Below are positions 1-5,655 of a stretch of 5,655 bases of DNA, in pieces. The stretch is from Oscillospiraceae bacterium (lineage in GTDB: Bacteria > Bacillota_A > Clostridia > Oscillospirales > Oscillospiraceae). The notes beneath the pieces are model-generated. The model searched no databases. It was not told the origin of the DNA and worked only from the letters and a program-made list of their open reading frames with translations. A program made the position numbers and the translations under genes. The stretch is from contig JAFYAB010000132.1 in assembly GCA_017540945.1 (NCBI GenBank), positions 1 through 5,655 of the forward strand, given 5' to 3'. Each line of letters starts with the position of its first letter. The stretch's first letter is position 1.

Positions 1-38
1 GTGAAACATTTTCAATCAGCCGGAAAGCCTTCCGGTAG
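1..38 (+). other. possible 3' tail of an upstream gene
   Basis: Reading from base 3, a frame stays open to a TAG at 36-38 (ending ...SRKAFR) and stops 11 nt before the next start codon, as expected for an upstream operon member. A competing frame from base 1 stays open to a TGA at 61-63. Only 12 to 20 codons are visible, so neither frame can be assigned a family. A small inverted repeat (CCGGAA 20-25 with TTCCGG 30-35) lies here but has no T-tract, so it is not a convincing terminator. If the tail is real, the methyltransferase gene is not the first in its operon. Confidence 0.25.
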
Positions 39-49
39 AAAGGAAGCCT

Positions 50-913
50 ATGTTCCTTGCTGATACCTGGACCGATTACGAGGTCCTGGACACCGGCGAC
101 GGTGAAAAGCTTGAGCGCTGGGGAGATATCATCCTGCGCCGCCCCGATCCGCAGACCATCTGGCCCAAGACGGACGAGCGCCTCTGGCGAAAAGCGCAGG
201 CGCATTATCACCGCAGCGACCGCGGCGGCGGCGAATGGGAATTTCTGGCAAAGCTGCCGGAACGCTGGACGGTTTCCCACGGGGATCTCCGTTTCTTCGT
301 ACGGCCCACCGGCTTCAAGCACACCGGTCTTTTTCCCGAGCAGAGCGCCAACTGGAACTGGATGGCGGAGCGCATTGCCGCTTCCGGACGGAAGGATCTG
401 AAGGTGCTGAATCTTTTCGGCTACACCGGCGGCGCCACCGTGGCCTGCGCCGCGGCCGGCGCGCATGTGACCCATGTGGACGCGGCCAAAGGCATGGTCC
501 AGTGGGCCAAGGAAAACAGGGAGCTTTGCGGCCTGCCGGAAACCTCCTGCCGCTGGATCGTGGAGGACGCCCTGCGCTTTGTGCAGCGGGAGATCCGCCG
601 CGGCAACCGCTATGACGGGATCCTGATGGATCCGCCCAGCTACGGCCGGGGACCCTCCGGCGAGGTCTGGAAGCTGGAGAACGAGCTGTACGGACTGGTG
701 GATACCTGTGCGCAGGCTCTCAGCGAAACGCCCGTTTTCTTCCTCATCAACAGCTACACGACCGGTTTCCAGGCCAGCGTCCTGAGCAATATGCTGGAAA
801 AATGCGTATCCCGCCGCTTCGGCGGCTCGGTGGACAGCGAGGAGCTCTGCCTGCCCGTTACGGCCGGCGGCGTCCTCCCCTGCGGAGCCAGCGGGAGGTG
901 GCAGCGTGGTTAA
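50..913 (+). CDS. class I SAM-dependent methyltransferase, RlmI-like core (COG1092 type)
   Basis: Probable cytoplasmic RNA methyltransferase of 287 aa. Residues 1-100 form a small N-terminal region with the family-like WGDIILRRPDPQ stretch (24-35). The Rossmann-fold domain follows: SAM-binding motif I NLFGYTGG (121-128), an acidic residue after the second strand (D144, in HVD), E172-D173 in the IVEDA segment, and motif IV DPPSYGRG (194-201). The protein ends in the LPCGASGRW tail I associate with this family. It is about 110 aa shorter than E. coli RlmI (~396 aa) because it lacks the N-terminal PUA domain. The SCS-type motif VI cysteine of RlmI is replaced by NSY (234-236), so m5C chemistry should not be assumed. 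The ATG at 50 is preceded by AAGGAAG (40-46); an in-frame stop at 2-4 bounds any extension. It overlaps the next gene by 8 nt. The methyltransferase fold is clear; the target nucleotide is unknown. Confidence 0.88.
   Translation: MFLADTWTDYEVLDTGDGEKLERWGDIILRRPDPQTIWPKTDERLWRKAQAHYHRSDRGGGEWEFLAKLPERWTVSHGDLRFFVRPTGFKHTGLFPEQSANWNWMAERIAASGRKDLKVLNLFGYTGGATVACAAAGAHVTHVDAAKGMVQWAKENRELCGLPETSCRWIVEDALRFVQREIRRGNRYDGILMDPPSYGRGPSGEVWKLENELYGLVDTCAQALSETPVFFLINSYTTGFQASVLSNMLEKCVSRRFGGSVDSEELCLPVTAGGVLPCGASGRWQRG
893..900 (+). promoter_or_regulatory. ribosome binding site deciding the GTG start at 906
   Basis: GGGAGGTG lies 5 nt upstream of the GTG at 906, inside the end of the methyltransferase gene. 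It supports the GTG start, and hence an 8-nt overlap of the two reading frames, which favours translational coupling. Confidence 0.75.
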
Positions 914-1670
914 CGTCCTGTATGAGGATAATCATGTGCTGGTCGCCGTCAAACCGCCAAACATGCTCTCCCAGGCGGACAGCACGGGCGACGCGGATAT
1001 CCTGACGGAGCTGAAGGAGTATATCCGCCGGGAATACAATAAGCCCGGCAATGTCTATCTGGGCCTGGTACACCGGCTGGACCGCCCTGTCGGCGGCCTG
1101 ATGGTCTTTGCCCGTACCAGCAAGGCCGCTTCCCGCCTCTCCGCCCAGCTGACGGAGCATGAGGTGGGCAGGGAGTATCTCTGCGTCGTGGAAGGCGAAG
1201 TACAGGACGAGTTCACCCTCACGGATTATCTGATCAAGGATCCGATCAAAAACCGGGTCGTCATCTGCGAGGCGGATGAAAAAGGCAGCAAACTGGCAAT
1301 CCTGCACGGGCGCTGCATCGACCGGCGCGAGAATACCGCTCTCTGCGCGATCCGGCTGGAAACCGGCCGCAGCCACCAGATCCGTGTGCAGATGTCGAGT
1401 ATCGGCGCGCCGCTGTGGGGGGACAACCGCTACGGCAAAGGGATCCCCGGCCAGCAGATCGCCCTGTGGGGCTACAAACTGACCTTCATCCACCCGACGA
1501 CCCGGAAGCTGATGACCTTCCACGCCATGCCGGACGGCGGGATCTGGAATACCTACGCGGACCTGCTGACCGTACCGGAGGACACGGACCCGCCCCCCGC
1601 CCCCGGCGAGCTTCATCTGACGGATGAGGTCGTTCAGACGCTGGAAAACTACAACAGACGAGGTGTTTAA
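906..1670 (+). CDS. RluA-family pseudouridine synthase, short form without S4 domain
   Basis: Isomerises uridine to pseudouridine in rRNA or tRNA in the cytoplasm. The 254-aa protein opens directly with the catalytic-domain strand (VLYEDNHVLVAVKPPNML, 4-21). It contains the RluA-family signature HRLDRPVGG (56-64) with catalytic Asp59, and the second conserved block RLETGRSHQIRVQ (150-162), which packs near the active site in family structures. No N-terminal S4 RNA-binding domain is present, unlike RluC and RluD (over 300 aa); the length resembles RluA or TruC. Substrate cannot be read from sequence: 23S rRNA, 16S rRNA and tRNA are all known in this family. The GTG start is set by GGGAGGTG 5 nt upstream. 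Its stop TAA is immediately followed by the tgt start codon. The tail (about 225-254) is proline- and acid-rich and may be disordered. Family assignment is strong, specificity open. Confidence 0.93.
   Translation: MVNVLYEDNHVLVAVKPPNMLSQADSTGDADILTELKEYIRREYNKPGNVYLGLVHRLDRPVGGLMVFARTSKAASRLSAQLTEHEVGREYLCVVEGEVQDEFTLTDYLIKDPIKNRVVICEADEKGSKLAILHGRCIDRRENTALCAIRLETGRSHQIRVQMSSIGAPLWGDNRYGKGIPGQQIALWGYKLTFIHPTTRKLMTFHAMPDGGIWNTYADLLTVPEDTDPPPAPGELHLTDEVVQTLENYNRRGV
1660..1665 (+). promoter_or_regulatory. ribosome binding site deciding the TTG start of tgt
   Basis: GAGGTG sits 5 nt before the TTG at 1671 and within the last codons of the pseudouridine synthase gene. It supports the non-ATG start directly after the upstream TAA. 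Confidence 0.7.
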
Positions 1671-2820
<1,150 letters not shown>

Positions 2821-2845
2821 TAGAAATTGTTTGGAGGTTTTGATC

Positions 2846-3481
2846 ATGAAGATTCTGTCTGTAACCGATCCTTCTTTCCAGAACTACGGCCAGATCCTGC
2901 CCGGCTACGACGTGGCTGAACTGCTTGCCACGCTGGATAAGGTCTCTCCCCTGCCCGAGGGTGTGGAATACGTTCCCGAACAGCCGGAGCTGATGGCTCT
3001 GCCCATCGCCAAAGAACTGGCGGACAACGCCTACGGCGGCATGCCGATCCAGATCGGCTGGTGCAACGGCCACAACACGAAGCTGAATTGCCTGGAATAT
3101 CACAGGGACAGCGAGCTCAACGTGGGCGTTCAGGATTTCATCCTCCTGCTGGCCAAGCGCGAGGAGCTGGACAACGGCGTGCTGGACACCGAAAAGGTCG
3201 TTGCCTTCAGGTGCCCCGCCAACACGCTGATCGAGGTCTATGCCACCACCCTGCACTATGCTCCCTGCAGCGCCGCCGCGGGAGAAGGCTTCAAGGTGAT
3301 CGTCGTCCTGCCGAAGGGCACGAACGTCGGCAAGCCTGAGATCGCCGTCAAAAATGAAGAGGACAAGACCCTCTGGGCAACCAACAAGTGGCTGCTGGCC
3401 CATGCGGATTCCTCCGAAGCCGCCCAGGGCGCGCCTGTCCTGCTCAAAGGCGTCAACACCGATATCGCCGGTCTGATCTGA
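2846..3481 (+). CDS. DUF4867 family protein, probable cupin-fold enzyme
   Basis: 211-aa soluble protein without signal peptide or membrane segment. I recognise it as DUF4867, a family without an established function as far as I know. The centre reads GHNTKLNCLEYHRDSELNVG (75-94) and a later strand reads EVYATTLHYAPC (130-141). H76, E84, H86 and H137 are spaced like the two metal-binding motifs of a cupin (His-x(n)-Glu-x-His, then a distal His), so a metal-dependent isomerase, lyase or epimerase acting on a small sugar- or acid-like molecule is a reasonable inference, not a demonstrated role. The ATG at 2846 is chosen over the in-frame extension to 2795 because GGAGG (2833-2837) lies 8 nt upstream of it and the longer form would overlap tgt. 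It follows tgt by 47 nt with no clear terminator, so cotranscription is possible. It ends at a strong terminator. Confidence 0.85.
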   Translation: MKILSVTDPSFQNYGQILPGYDVAELLATLDKVSPLPEGVEYVPEQPELMALPIAKELADNAYGGMPIQIGWCNGHNTKLNCLEYHRDSELNVGVQDFILLLAKREELDNGVLDTEKVVAFRCPANTLIEVYATTLHYAPCSAAAGEGFKVIVVLPKGTNVGKPEIAVKNEEDKTLWATNKWLLAHADSSEAAQGAPVLLKGVNTDIAGLI

Positions 3482-3496
3482 CCGGGCATAAGAATT

Positions 3497-3527
3497 GCGG
3501 CACTGCTTTCGCAGTGCCGCTTTCTTT
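3497..3527 (+). terminator. intrinsic terminator between convergent genes
   Basis: GCGGCACTGC (3497-3506) and GCAGTGCCGC (3511-3520) form a perfect 10-bp stem with a TTTC tetraloop, followed by TTTCTTT. It begins 15 nt after the DUF4867 stop. The same hairpin lies 5 nt beyond the stop codon of the opposing carboxypeptidase gene. On that strand the following AATTCTTA is only weakly T-rich, so it may act in both directions but should work best on the plus strand. Confidence 0.9.
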
Positions 3528-5040
3528 ATCCGATCCCGTACAGGTCTTCGTATTTATCCTTCAGATAGCCGGTATAGAAGCTCGCGTCCAGCGGGCCGCC
3601 CATGGCGTTCAGCAGTACCTCCTGCGGCTTTTTCAGACAGCCGTAACGGTGGATTTTGTCTGCCAGCCAGGCTGTGATGGGTCTCAGGTCGCCGCTCTCG
3701 GCGATCCCCCATACATCGATATCCTTTTCCATCTGCCGCAGCATCTGCACGCCGTAGGCGCTGCCAAGCGCATAGCTCGGGAAATAGCCGAACCCGGCGC
3801 CGGACCAGTGGCTGTCCTGCAGAATGCCATGCCTGTCGTCCGGCACGGTCACGCCCAGATACTTTTTGTACAGCTCGTTCCAGATGCCGGGCAGTTCGCT
3901 CACCTTCAGATCCCCGTTGATCATGCCCTTTTCGATCTCGTAGCGGATCATCACATGCAGCGGATAGGTCAGCTCGTCCGCCTCGGTGCGGATCAGGCTC
4001 GGCTGGGATTTGTTGATCGCCCGGTACAGCTCCTCGGCGGTCACGCCCTTCGTCTGCTCCGGGAAGACCTCCTGCATCACCTTCAGCAGCGGCTTGCAGA
4101 AAGCGCGGCTGCGGCAGATCAGGTTCTCATAGAATCGGCTCTGGCTCTCATGTATGCCCATCGTGCTCCCGCCGGCCAGGCAGGTGAACTGCAGGTCGTC
4201 CGCCGAACCCATGTCGTACAGCGCGTGTCCGCCCTCATGGATCACGCTGAACATGCTGCTCAGCGCGTCCTCCTCGTGGTAATGCGTCGTGATGCGCACG
4301 TCCCACTTGTTCATTCCGTCCGTGAAGGGATGCTCCGTCTCTCCCAGCGTGCAGCAGTCGGGGTCGATTCCCTCCATCCGCATCACCTTTTCTGAAAAGA
4401 TCCTCTGCTGCGCGATGGGCCAGGTGTTCTTCAAGAACGGCGGATCGATCGCGGGCTTTTTCGCGATCTCCAGGATCAGGGGCGTCAGGTCCTCCCGGAT
4501 CTGCTGAAAGAAAGGATCCAGCATGGCCATGCTGGCGCCCTTCTCATATTCGTCCAGCAGCACGTCGTAGAGCTTCTTTTCGCCCTTTCCCTTCCGCTCG
4601 GCATACCGTTTCTGATAGTCGATCAGCTTTTCCAGCAGCGGCGCGAACATGGCATAGTCGCTCTTTTCCTTCGCCTCATGCCACACGGTGTTCGCCTCGT
4701 TCGTCAGCTCCCGGAAGGCGACATACTCCTCCATGCTCATCACGTGCATGTTGTCATAGTCTTCCTTCATCAGCTCGGCCTGGCGGAAGGTTTTTTCGTC
4801 CGTGTTCTCCCTGTTGGCCAGGATCGTTTCCAGGATCTCGGGGTATTCCGGCCCATCAGTCGTTTTGTAATCCAGCTCGCTCAGATATGCCAGCGCCTTT
4901 CCGCGCCCCTTCCAGGAGTTCTTCGGCGCCACGGTGTCCCCGTCCACATAAATGACGGACATTGCGTGACGCAGCGCGTACTGCGCTTTCTGTATCTCAT
5001 TCAGCTTTTCGATCGCAGTTTTCAGTTCCAATGCTTTCAC
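3526..5040 (-). CDS. M32 family zinc carboxypeptidase (carboxypeptidase Taq type)
   Basis: Cytoplasmic metallocarboxypeptidase of about 504 aa, the usual M32 length, releasing C-terminal residues from peptides; no signal peptide is visible. The zinc site is HEGGH (268-272, with catalytic E269) plus the third ligand E298 in the family motif HESQSR (297-302). Further M32 landmarks are DVRITTHY (247-254) and the C-terminal region with the segments IRYEIEKGMINGDL, PDDRHGILQDSHWS and FGYFPSYALGSAYG, which line the long groove in known structures. The rest is helical and highly charged. The annotated start is GTG (5040-5038), but its AAGGAG lies only 1 nt upstream. A TTG three codons later (5031-5029) has a 10-nt spacing and may be the true start. 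It runs alone and convergent to the preceding operon. B. subtilis YpwA belongs to the same family. Function is secure at family level. Confidence 0.95.
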   Translation of the reverse strand: MKALELKTAIEKLNEIQKAQYALRHAMSVIYVDGDTVAPKNSWKGRGKALAYLSELDYKTTDGPEYPEILETILANRENTDEKTFRQAELMKEDYDNMHVMSMEEYVAFRELTNEANTVWHEAKEKSDYAMFAPLLEKLIDYQKRYAERKGKGEKKLYDVLLDEYEKGASMAMLDPFFQQIREDLTPLILEIAKKPAIDPPFLKNTWPIAQQRIFSEKVMRMEGIDPDCCTLGETEHPFTDGMNKWDVRITTHYHEEDALSSMFSVIHEGGHALYDMGSADDLQFTCLAGGSTMGIHESQSRFYENLICRSRAFCKPLLKVMQEVFPEQTKGVTAEELYRAINKSQPSLIRTEADELTYPLHVMIRYEIEKGMINGDLKVSELPGIWNELYKKYLGVTVPDDRHGILQDSHWSGAGFGYFPSYALGSAYGVQMLRQMEKDIDVWGIAESGDLRPITAWLADKIHRYGCLKKPQEVLLNAMGGPLDASFYTGYLKDKYEDLYGIG

Positions 5041-5052
5041 GCTCCTTTTTCC

Positions 5053-5072
5053 CTGTTATTCTACAATAACAG
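5053..5072. promoter_or_regulatory. perfect inverted repeat, candidate operator
   Basis: CTGTTATT (5053-5060) and AATAACAG (5065-5072) are exact reverse complements around a CTAC spacer. The repeat covers the predicted -10 box of the carboxypeptidase gene, the classic position of a repressor site. It is AT-rich and not closely similar to any operator consensus I know. On the plus strand it is followed by CATTTTTTT, so a terminator for antisense transcription is an alternative reading. Confidence 0.5.
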
Positions 5073-5086
5073 CATTTTTTTGAAAA
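5058..5086 (-). promoter_or_regulatory. candidate sigma-A promoter of the carboxypeptidase gene
   Basis: On the minus strand, TTTTCA (5086-5081) and TAGAAT (5063-5058) are separated by 17 nt. Matches to the consensus are 4/6 and 5/6. Transcription would begin about 10-15 nt before the start codon, leaving just enough leader for the AAGGAG. A run of seven A lies in the spacer. Confidence 0.5.
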
Positions 5087-5101
5087 CCCCAAAAATAATT
5101 C

Positions 5102-5130
5102 TTTACAAATCGCTTCACTTATGATATGAT
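5102..5130 (+). promoter_or_regulatory. sigma-A type promoter of the tRNA-Ala gene
   Basis: TTTACA (5102-5107) and TATGAT (5125-5130) are separated by exactly 17 nt, each matching 5/6 of the consensus. The predicted transcription start lies about 6 nt before the mature tRNA 5' end. An A/T-rich stretch (5074-5101) sits just upstream and could act as an UP-like element. Confidence 0.8.
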
Positions 5131-5142
5131 TCCATCTGTTGC

Positions 5143-5215
5143 GGGGCATTAGCGCAGTTGGTAGCGCACAACACTGGCAGTGTTGGGGTCAGCGGTTCGA
5201 ATCCGCTATGCTCCA
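5143..5215 (+). tRNA. tRNA-Ala (anticodon GGC)
   Basis: All arms pair. Acceptor GGGGCAT (5143-5149) pairs with ATGCTCC (5208-5214) and includes the G3:U70 wobble that alanyl-tRNA synthetase recognises. The D arm is GCGC/GCGC around AGTTGGTA. The anticodon stem CAACA/TGTTG encloses the loop CTGGCAG, giving anticodon GGC at 5176-5178. The variable loop is GGGTC, the T arm AGCGG/CCGCT with loop TTCGAAT, and the discriminator A is at 5215. The next bases are CAA, so CCA is not encoded and must be added by CCA-adding enzyme. This contrasts with the second copy of the 3' end at 5458-5486, which has CCA. Confidence 0.95.
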
Positions 5216-5216
5216 C
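5190..5216 (+). repeat. 27-bp direct repeat, copy 1 (tRNA-Ala 3' end)
   Basis: The stretch from C5190 in the variable loop through the T arm, the acceptor 3' strand and the discriminator to C5216 is identical over 27 bases to 5458-5484. Both flanks diverge at once. The match starts 268 bp before its partner. Confidence 0.9.
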
Positions 5217-5222
5217 AAAAAA

Positions 5223-5253
5223 ACAGCAGGGCTTCACGCCCTGTTGTTTTTTT
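5223..5253 (+). terminator. intrinsic terminator of tRNA-Ala
   Basis: ACAGCAGGGC (5223-5232) pairs with GCCCTGTTGT (5238-5247), 10 bp with one G-U, around a TTCAC loop. Seven T follow (5247-5253), and the preceding A-run can extend the stem with the T-run. It starts 8 nt after the discriminator base. Confidence 0.88.
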
Positions 5254-5326
5254 GTTCAAAGCAAGGCTGATTCGTAACCGCTGCATCGTAAAAACTGGCA
5301 GTGGCAGTGAAGGGGCGCAGAGATGA

Positions 5327-5349
5327 GCGTCAGCCCGGTGGGCTGTCGC
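5327..5349 (+). repeat. hairpin in the insert
   Basis: CAGCCC (5331-5336) and GGGCTG (5340-5345) pair across a GGT loop. GCG (5327-5329) and CGC (5347-5349) extend the stem past a T-T mismatch. An alternative short hairpin, TCGCC-AAA-GGCGA (5346-5358), would compete with its lower part. Confidence 0.5.
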
Positions 5350-5387
5350 CAAAGGCGAAGCGAATCGGAAGCGTGGTGAGCAAACGA

Positions 5388-5416
5388 GCGCAGGCACTGC
5401 TCCAAGGTGCCTGCGC
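5388..5416 (+). repeat. perfect 10-bp inverted repeat in the insert
   Basis: GCGCAGGCAC (5388-5397) and GTGCCTGCGC (5407-5416) are exact reverse complements around a 9-nt loop TGCTCCAAG. No T-tract follows, so it is not a terminator. It may be a structured RNA element or a protein-binding DNA hairpin. Confidence 0.65.
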
Positions 5417-5457
5417 GACAATTGCGACCCTAACCGAACGAACGAAGTGAGTGAGAC

Positions 5458-5486
5458 CAGCGGTTCGAATCCGCTATGCTCCACCA
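5458..5486 (+). pseudogene. orphan tRNA-Ala 3' end with CCA (27-bp direct repeat, copy 2)
   Basis: A complete T arm (AGCGG, TTCGAAT, CCGCT at 5459-5475), acceptor 3' strand ATGCTCC (5476-5482), discriminator A5483 and CCA (5484-5486), with no acceptor 5' strand, D arm or anticodon arm in front. Bases 5458-5484 equal 5190-5216. It cannot make a tRNA alone. The encoded CCA suggests this is the original chromosomal 3' end, displaced from its 5' half. Confidence 0.85.
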
Positions 5487-5489
5487 TAC

Positions 5490-5539
5490 ACGAGAAATCC
5501 GAACCTGAAGCCGATCGGCAAGGGGTTCGGATTTCTTGT
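5490..5539 (+). terminator. long hairpin, probable original terminator of the tRNA gene
   Basis: GAAATCCGAACC (5494-5505) pairs perfectly with GGTTCGGATTTC (5524-5535). Outer bases extend this to about 16 bp with one G-U. The loop contains the palindrome GCCGATCGGC (5510-5519). The tail TTGTATTTG is only moderately T-rich. It begins 3 nt after the CCA of the orphan tRNA end, the expected place for a tRNA terminator. Confidence 0.6.
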
Positions 5540-5655
5540 ATTTGATCTGAAGGAGTATTGCAGCGAAATGATATAGCCTGAAATTACGCGGTTCTATCCT
5601 TTCCGAGCCACCCTGCCGAACGACAGCCTTGATCCGCAATCTGAGATTTGTTATA
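5540..5655. other. unassigned intergenic sequence
   Basis: No supported gene or RNA. An AAGGAG (5550-5555) is followed only by tiny frames: ATG at 5568 reads two codons to a stop, and TTG at 5558 reads seven. The small inverted repeat AATCT-G-AGATT (5638-5648) is within chance expectation. A gene beyond the window edge cannot be excluded. Confidence 0.5.

Larger units (their letters stand above)
5190..5457 (+). mobile_element. candidate small non-coding element inserted at the tRNA-Ala 3' end
   Basis: 268 bp lie between the starts of two identical 27-bp tRNA 3' segments, the arrangement left by site-specific integration into a tRNA 3' end. The insert brings a replacement tRNA 3' end, a terminator, and hairpins at 5327-5349 and 5388-5416, with a tetramer run near 5434-5454. 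It encodes no integrase, so it could only be non-autonomous or a remnant. A broken tandem tRNA copy is an equally open explanation. Confidence 0.4.

Noticed and set aside
20..35. CCGGAA-AGCC-TTCCGG hairpin as a terminator before the methyltransferase gene
   Set aside because: Short stem and no T-tract; it lies within the probable coding end of an upstream gene.
3388..4395. 335-codon plus-strand frame opposite the M32 carboxypeptidase
   Set aside because: Antisense to conserved active-site codons and running through the terminator; low-complexity composition rich in Q, H, A and R typical of shadow frames.
5223..5486. CRISPR array or group I intron explanation for the tRNA repeat
   Set aside because: There are only two repeat copies with a 241-bp gap, and the first tRNA is complete without removing anything, so neither an array nor an intron is needed.
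5206..5487. 93-codon minus-strand frame with GFEPL near its start
   Set aside because: The N-terminal residues are the antisense reading of the tRNA T arm (GGATTCGAACC), a well-known source of false proteins; the rest is hairpin DNA and the frame runs through the tRNA terminator.
5430..5639. 69-codon minus-strand frame ending with a DSNRWSHSL segment
   Set aside because: The same antisense T-arm artefact in another frame, with no ribosome binding site before its TTG start.

Overview
The window most likely comes from a moderately GC-rich member of the Firmicutes (Clostridia-type, possibly a gut lineage). The reasons are the protein family types (a Clostridia-style methyltransferase, a short RluA-family enzyme, a DUF4867 protein, an M32 carboxypeptidase), strong purine-rich ribosome binding sites, use of GTG and TTG starts, and AT-rich spacers with sharp sigma-A-type promoters. 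This is inference; no taxonomic marker gene is present.

Layout: bases 1-2798 hold three tightly packed plus-strand genes that all look like RNA modification enzymes: a class I SAM-dependent methyltransferase (50-913), an RluA-family pseudouridine synthase (906-1670) and the tRNA-guanine transglycosylase Tgt (1671-2798). They overlap by 8 nt and abut by 0 nt, so they are almost certainly one transcript and probably translationally coupled. A DUF4867 cupin-like protein (2846-3481) follows after 47 nt and ends at a perfect 10-bp intrinsic terminator. That terminator is shared with the convergent minus-strand gene for an M32 metallocarboxypeptidase (3526-5040). The carboxypeptidase has its own candidate promoter, overlapped by a perfect 8-bp inverted repeat that could be an operator.

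The right end (5041-5655) has no credible protein gene. It carries a good sigma-A promoter, a complete tRNA-Ala(GGC) gene and an intrinsic terminator. About 200 bp of hairpin-rich DNA follows, then an exact 27-bp second copy of the tRNA 3' end, this time with an encoded CCA, and a second long hairpin. This arrangement looks like the footprint of a small, non-coding element in the 3' end of a tRNA gene, or of a broken tandem tRNA copy. It is the most unusual thing in the window. The last ~115 bases show no supported feature.
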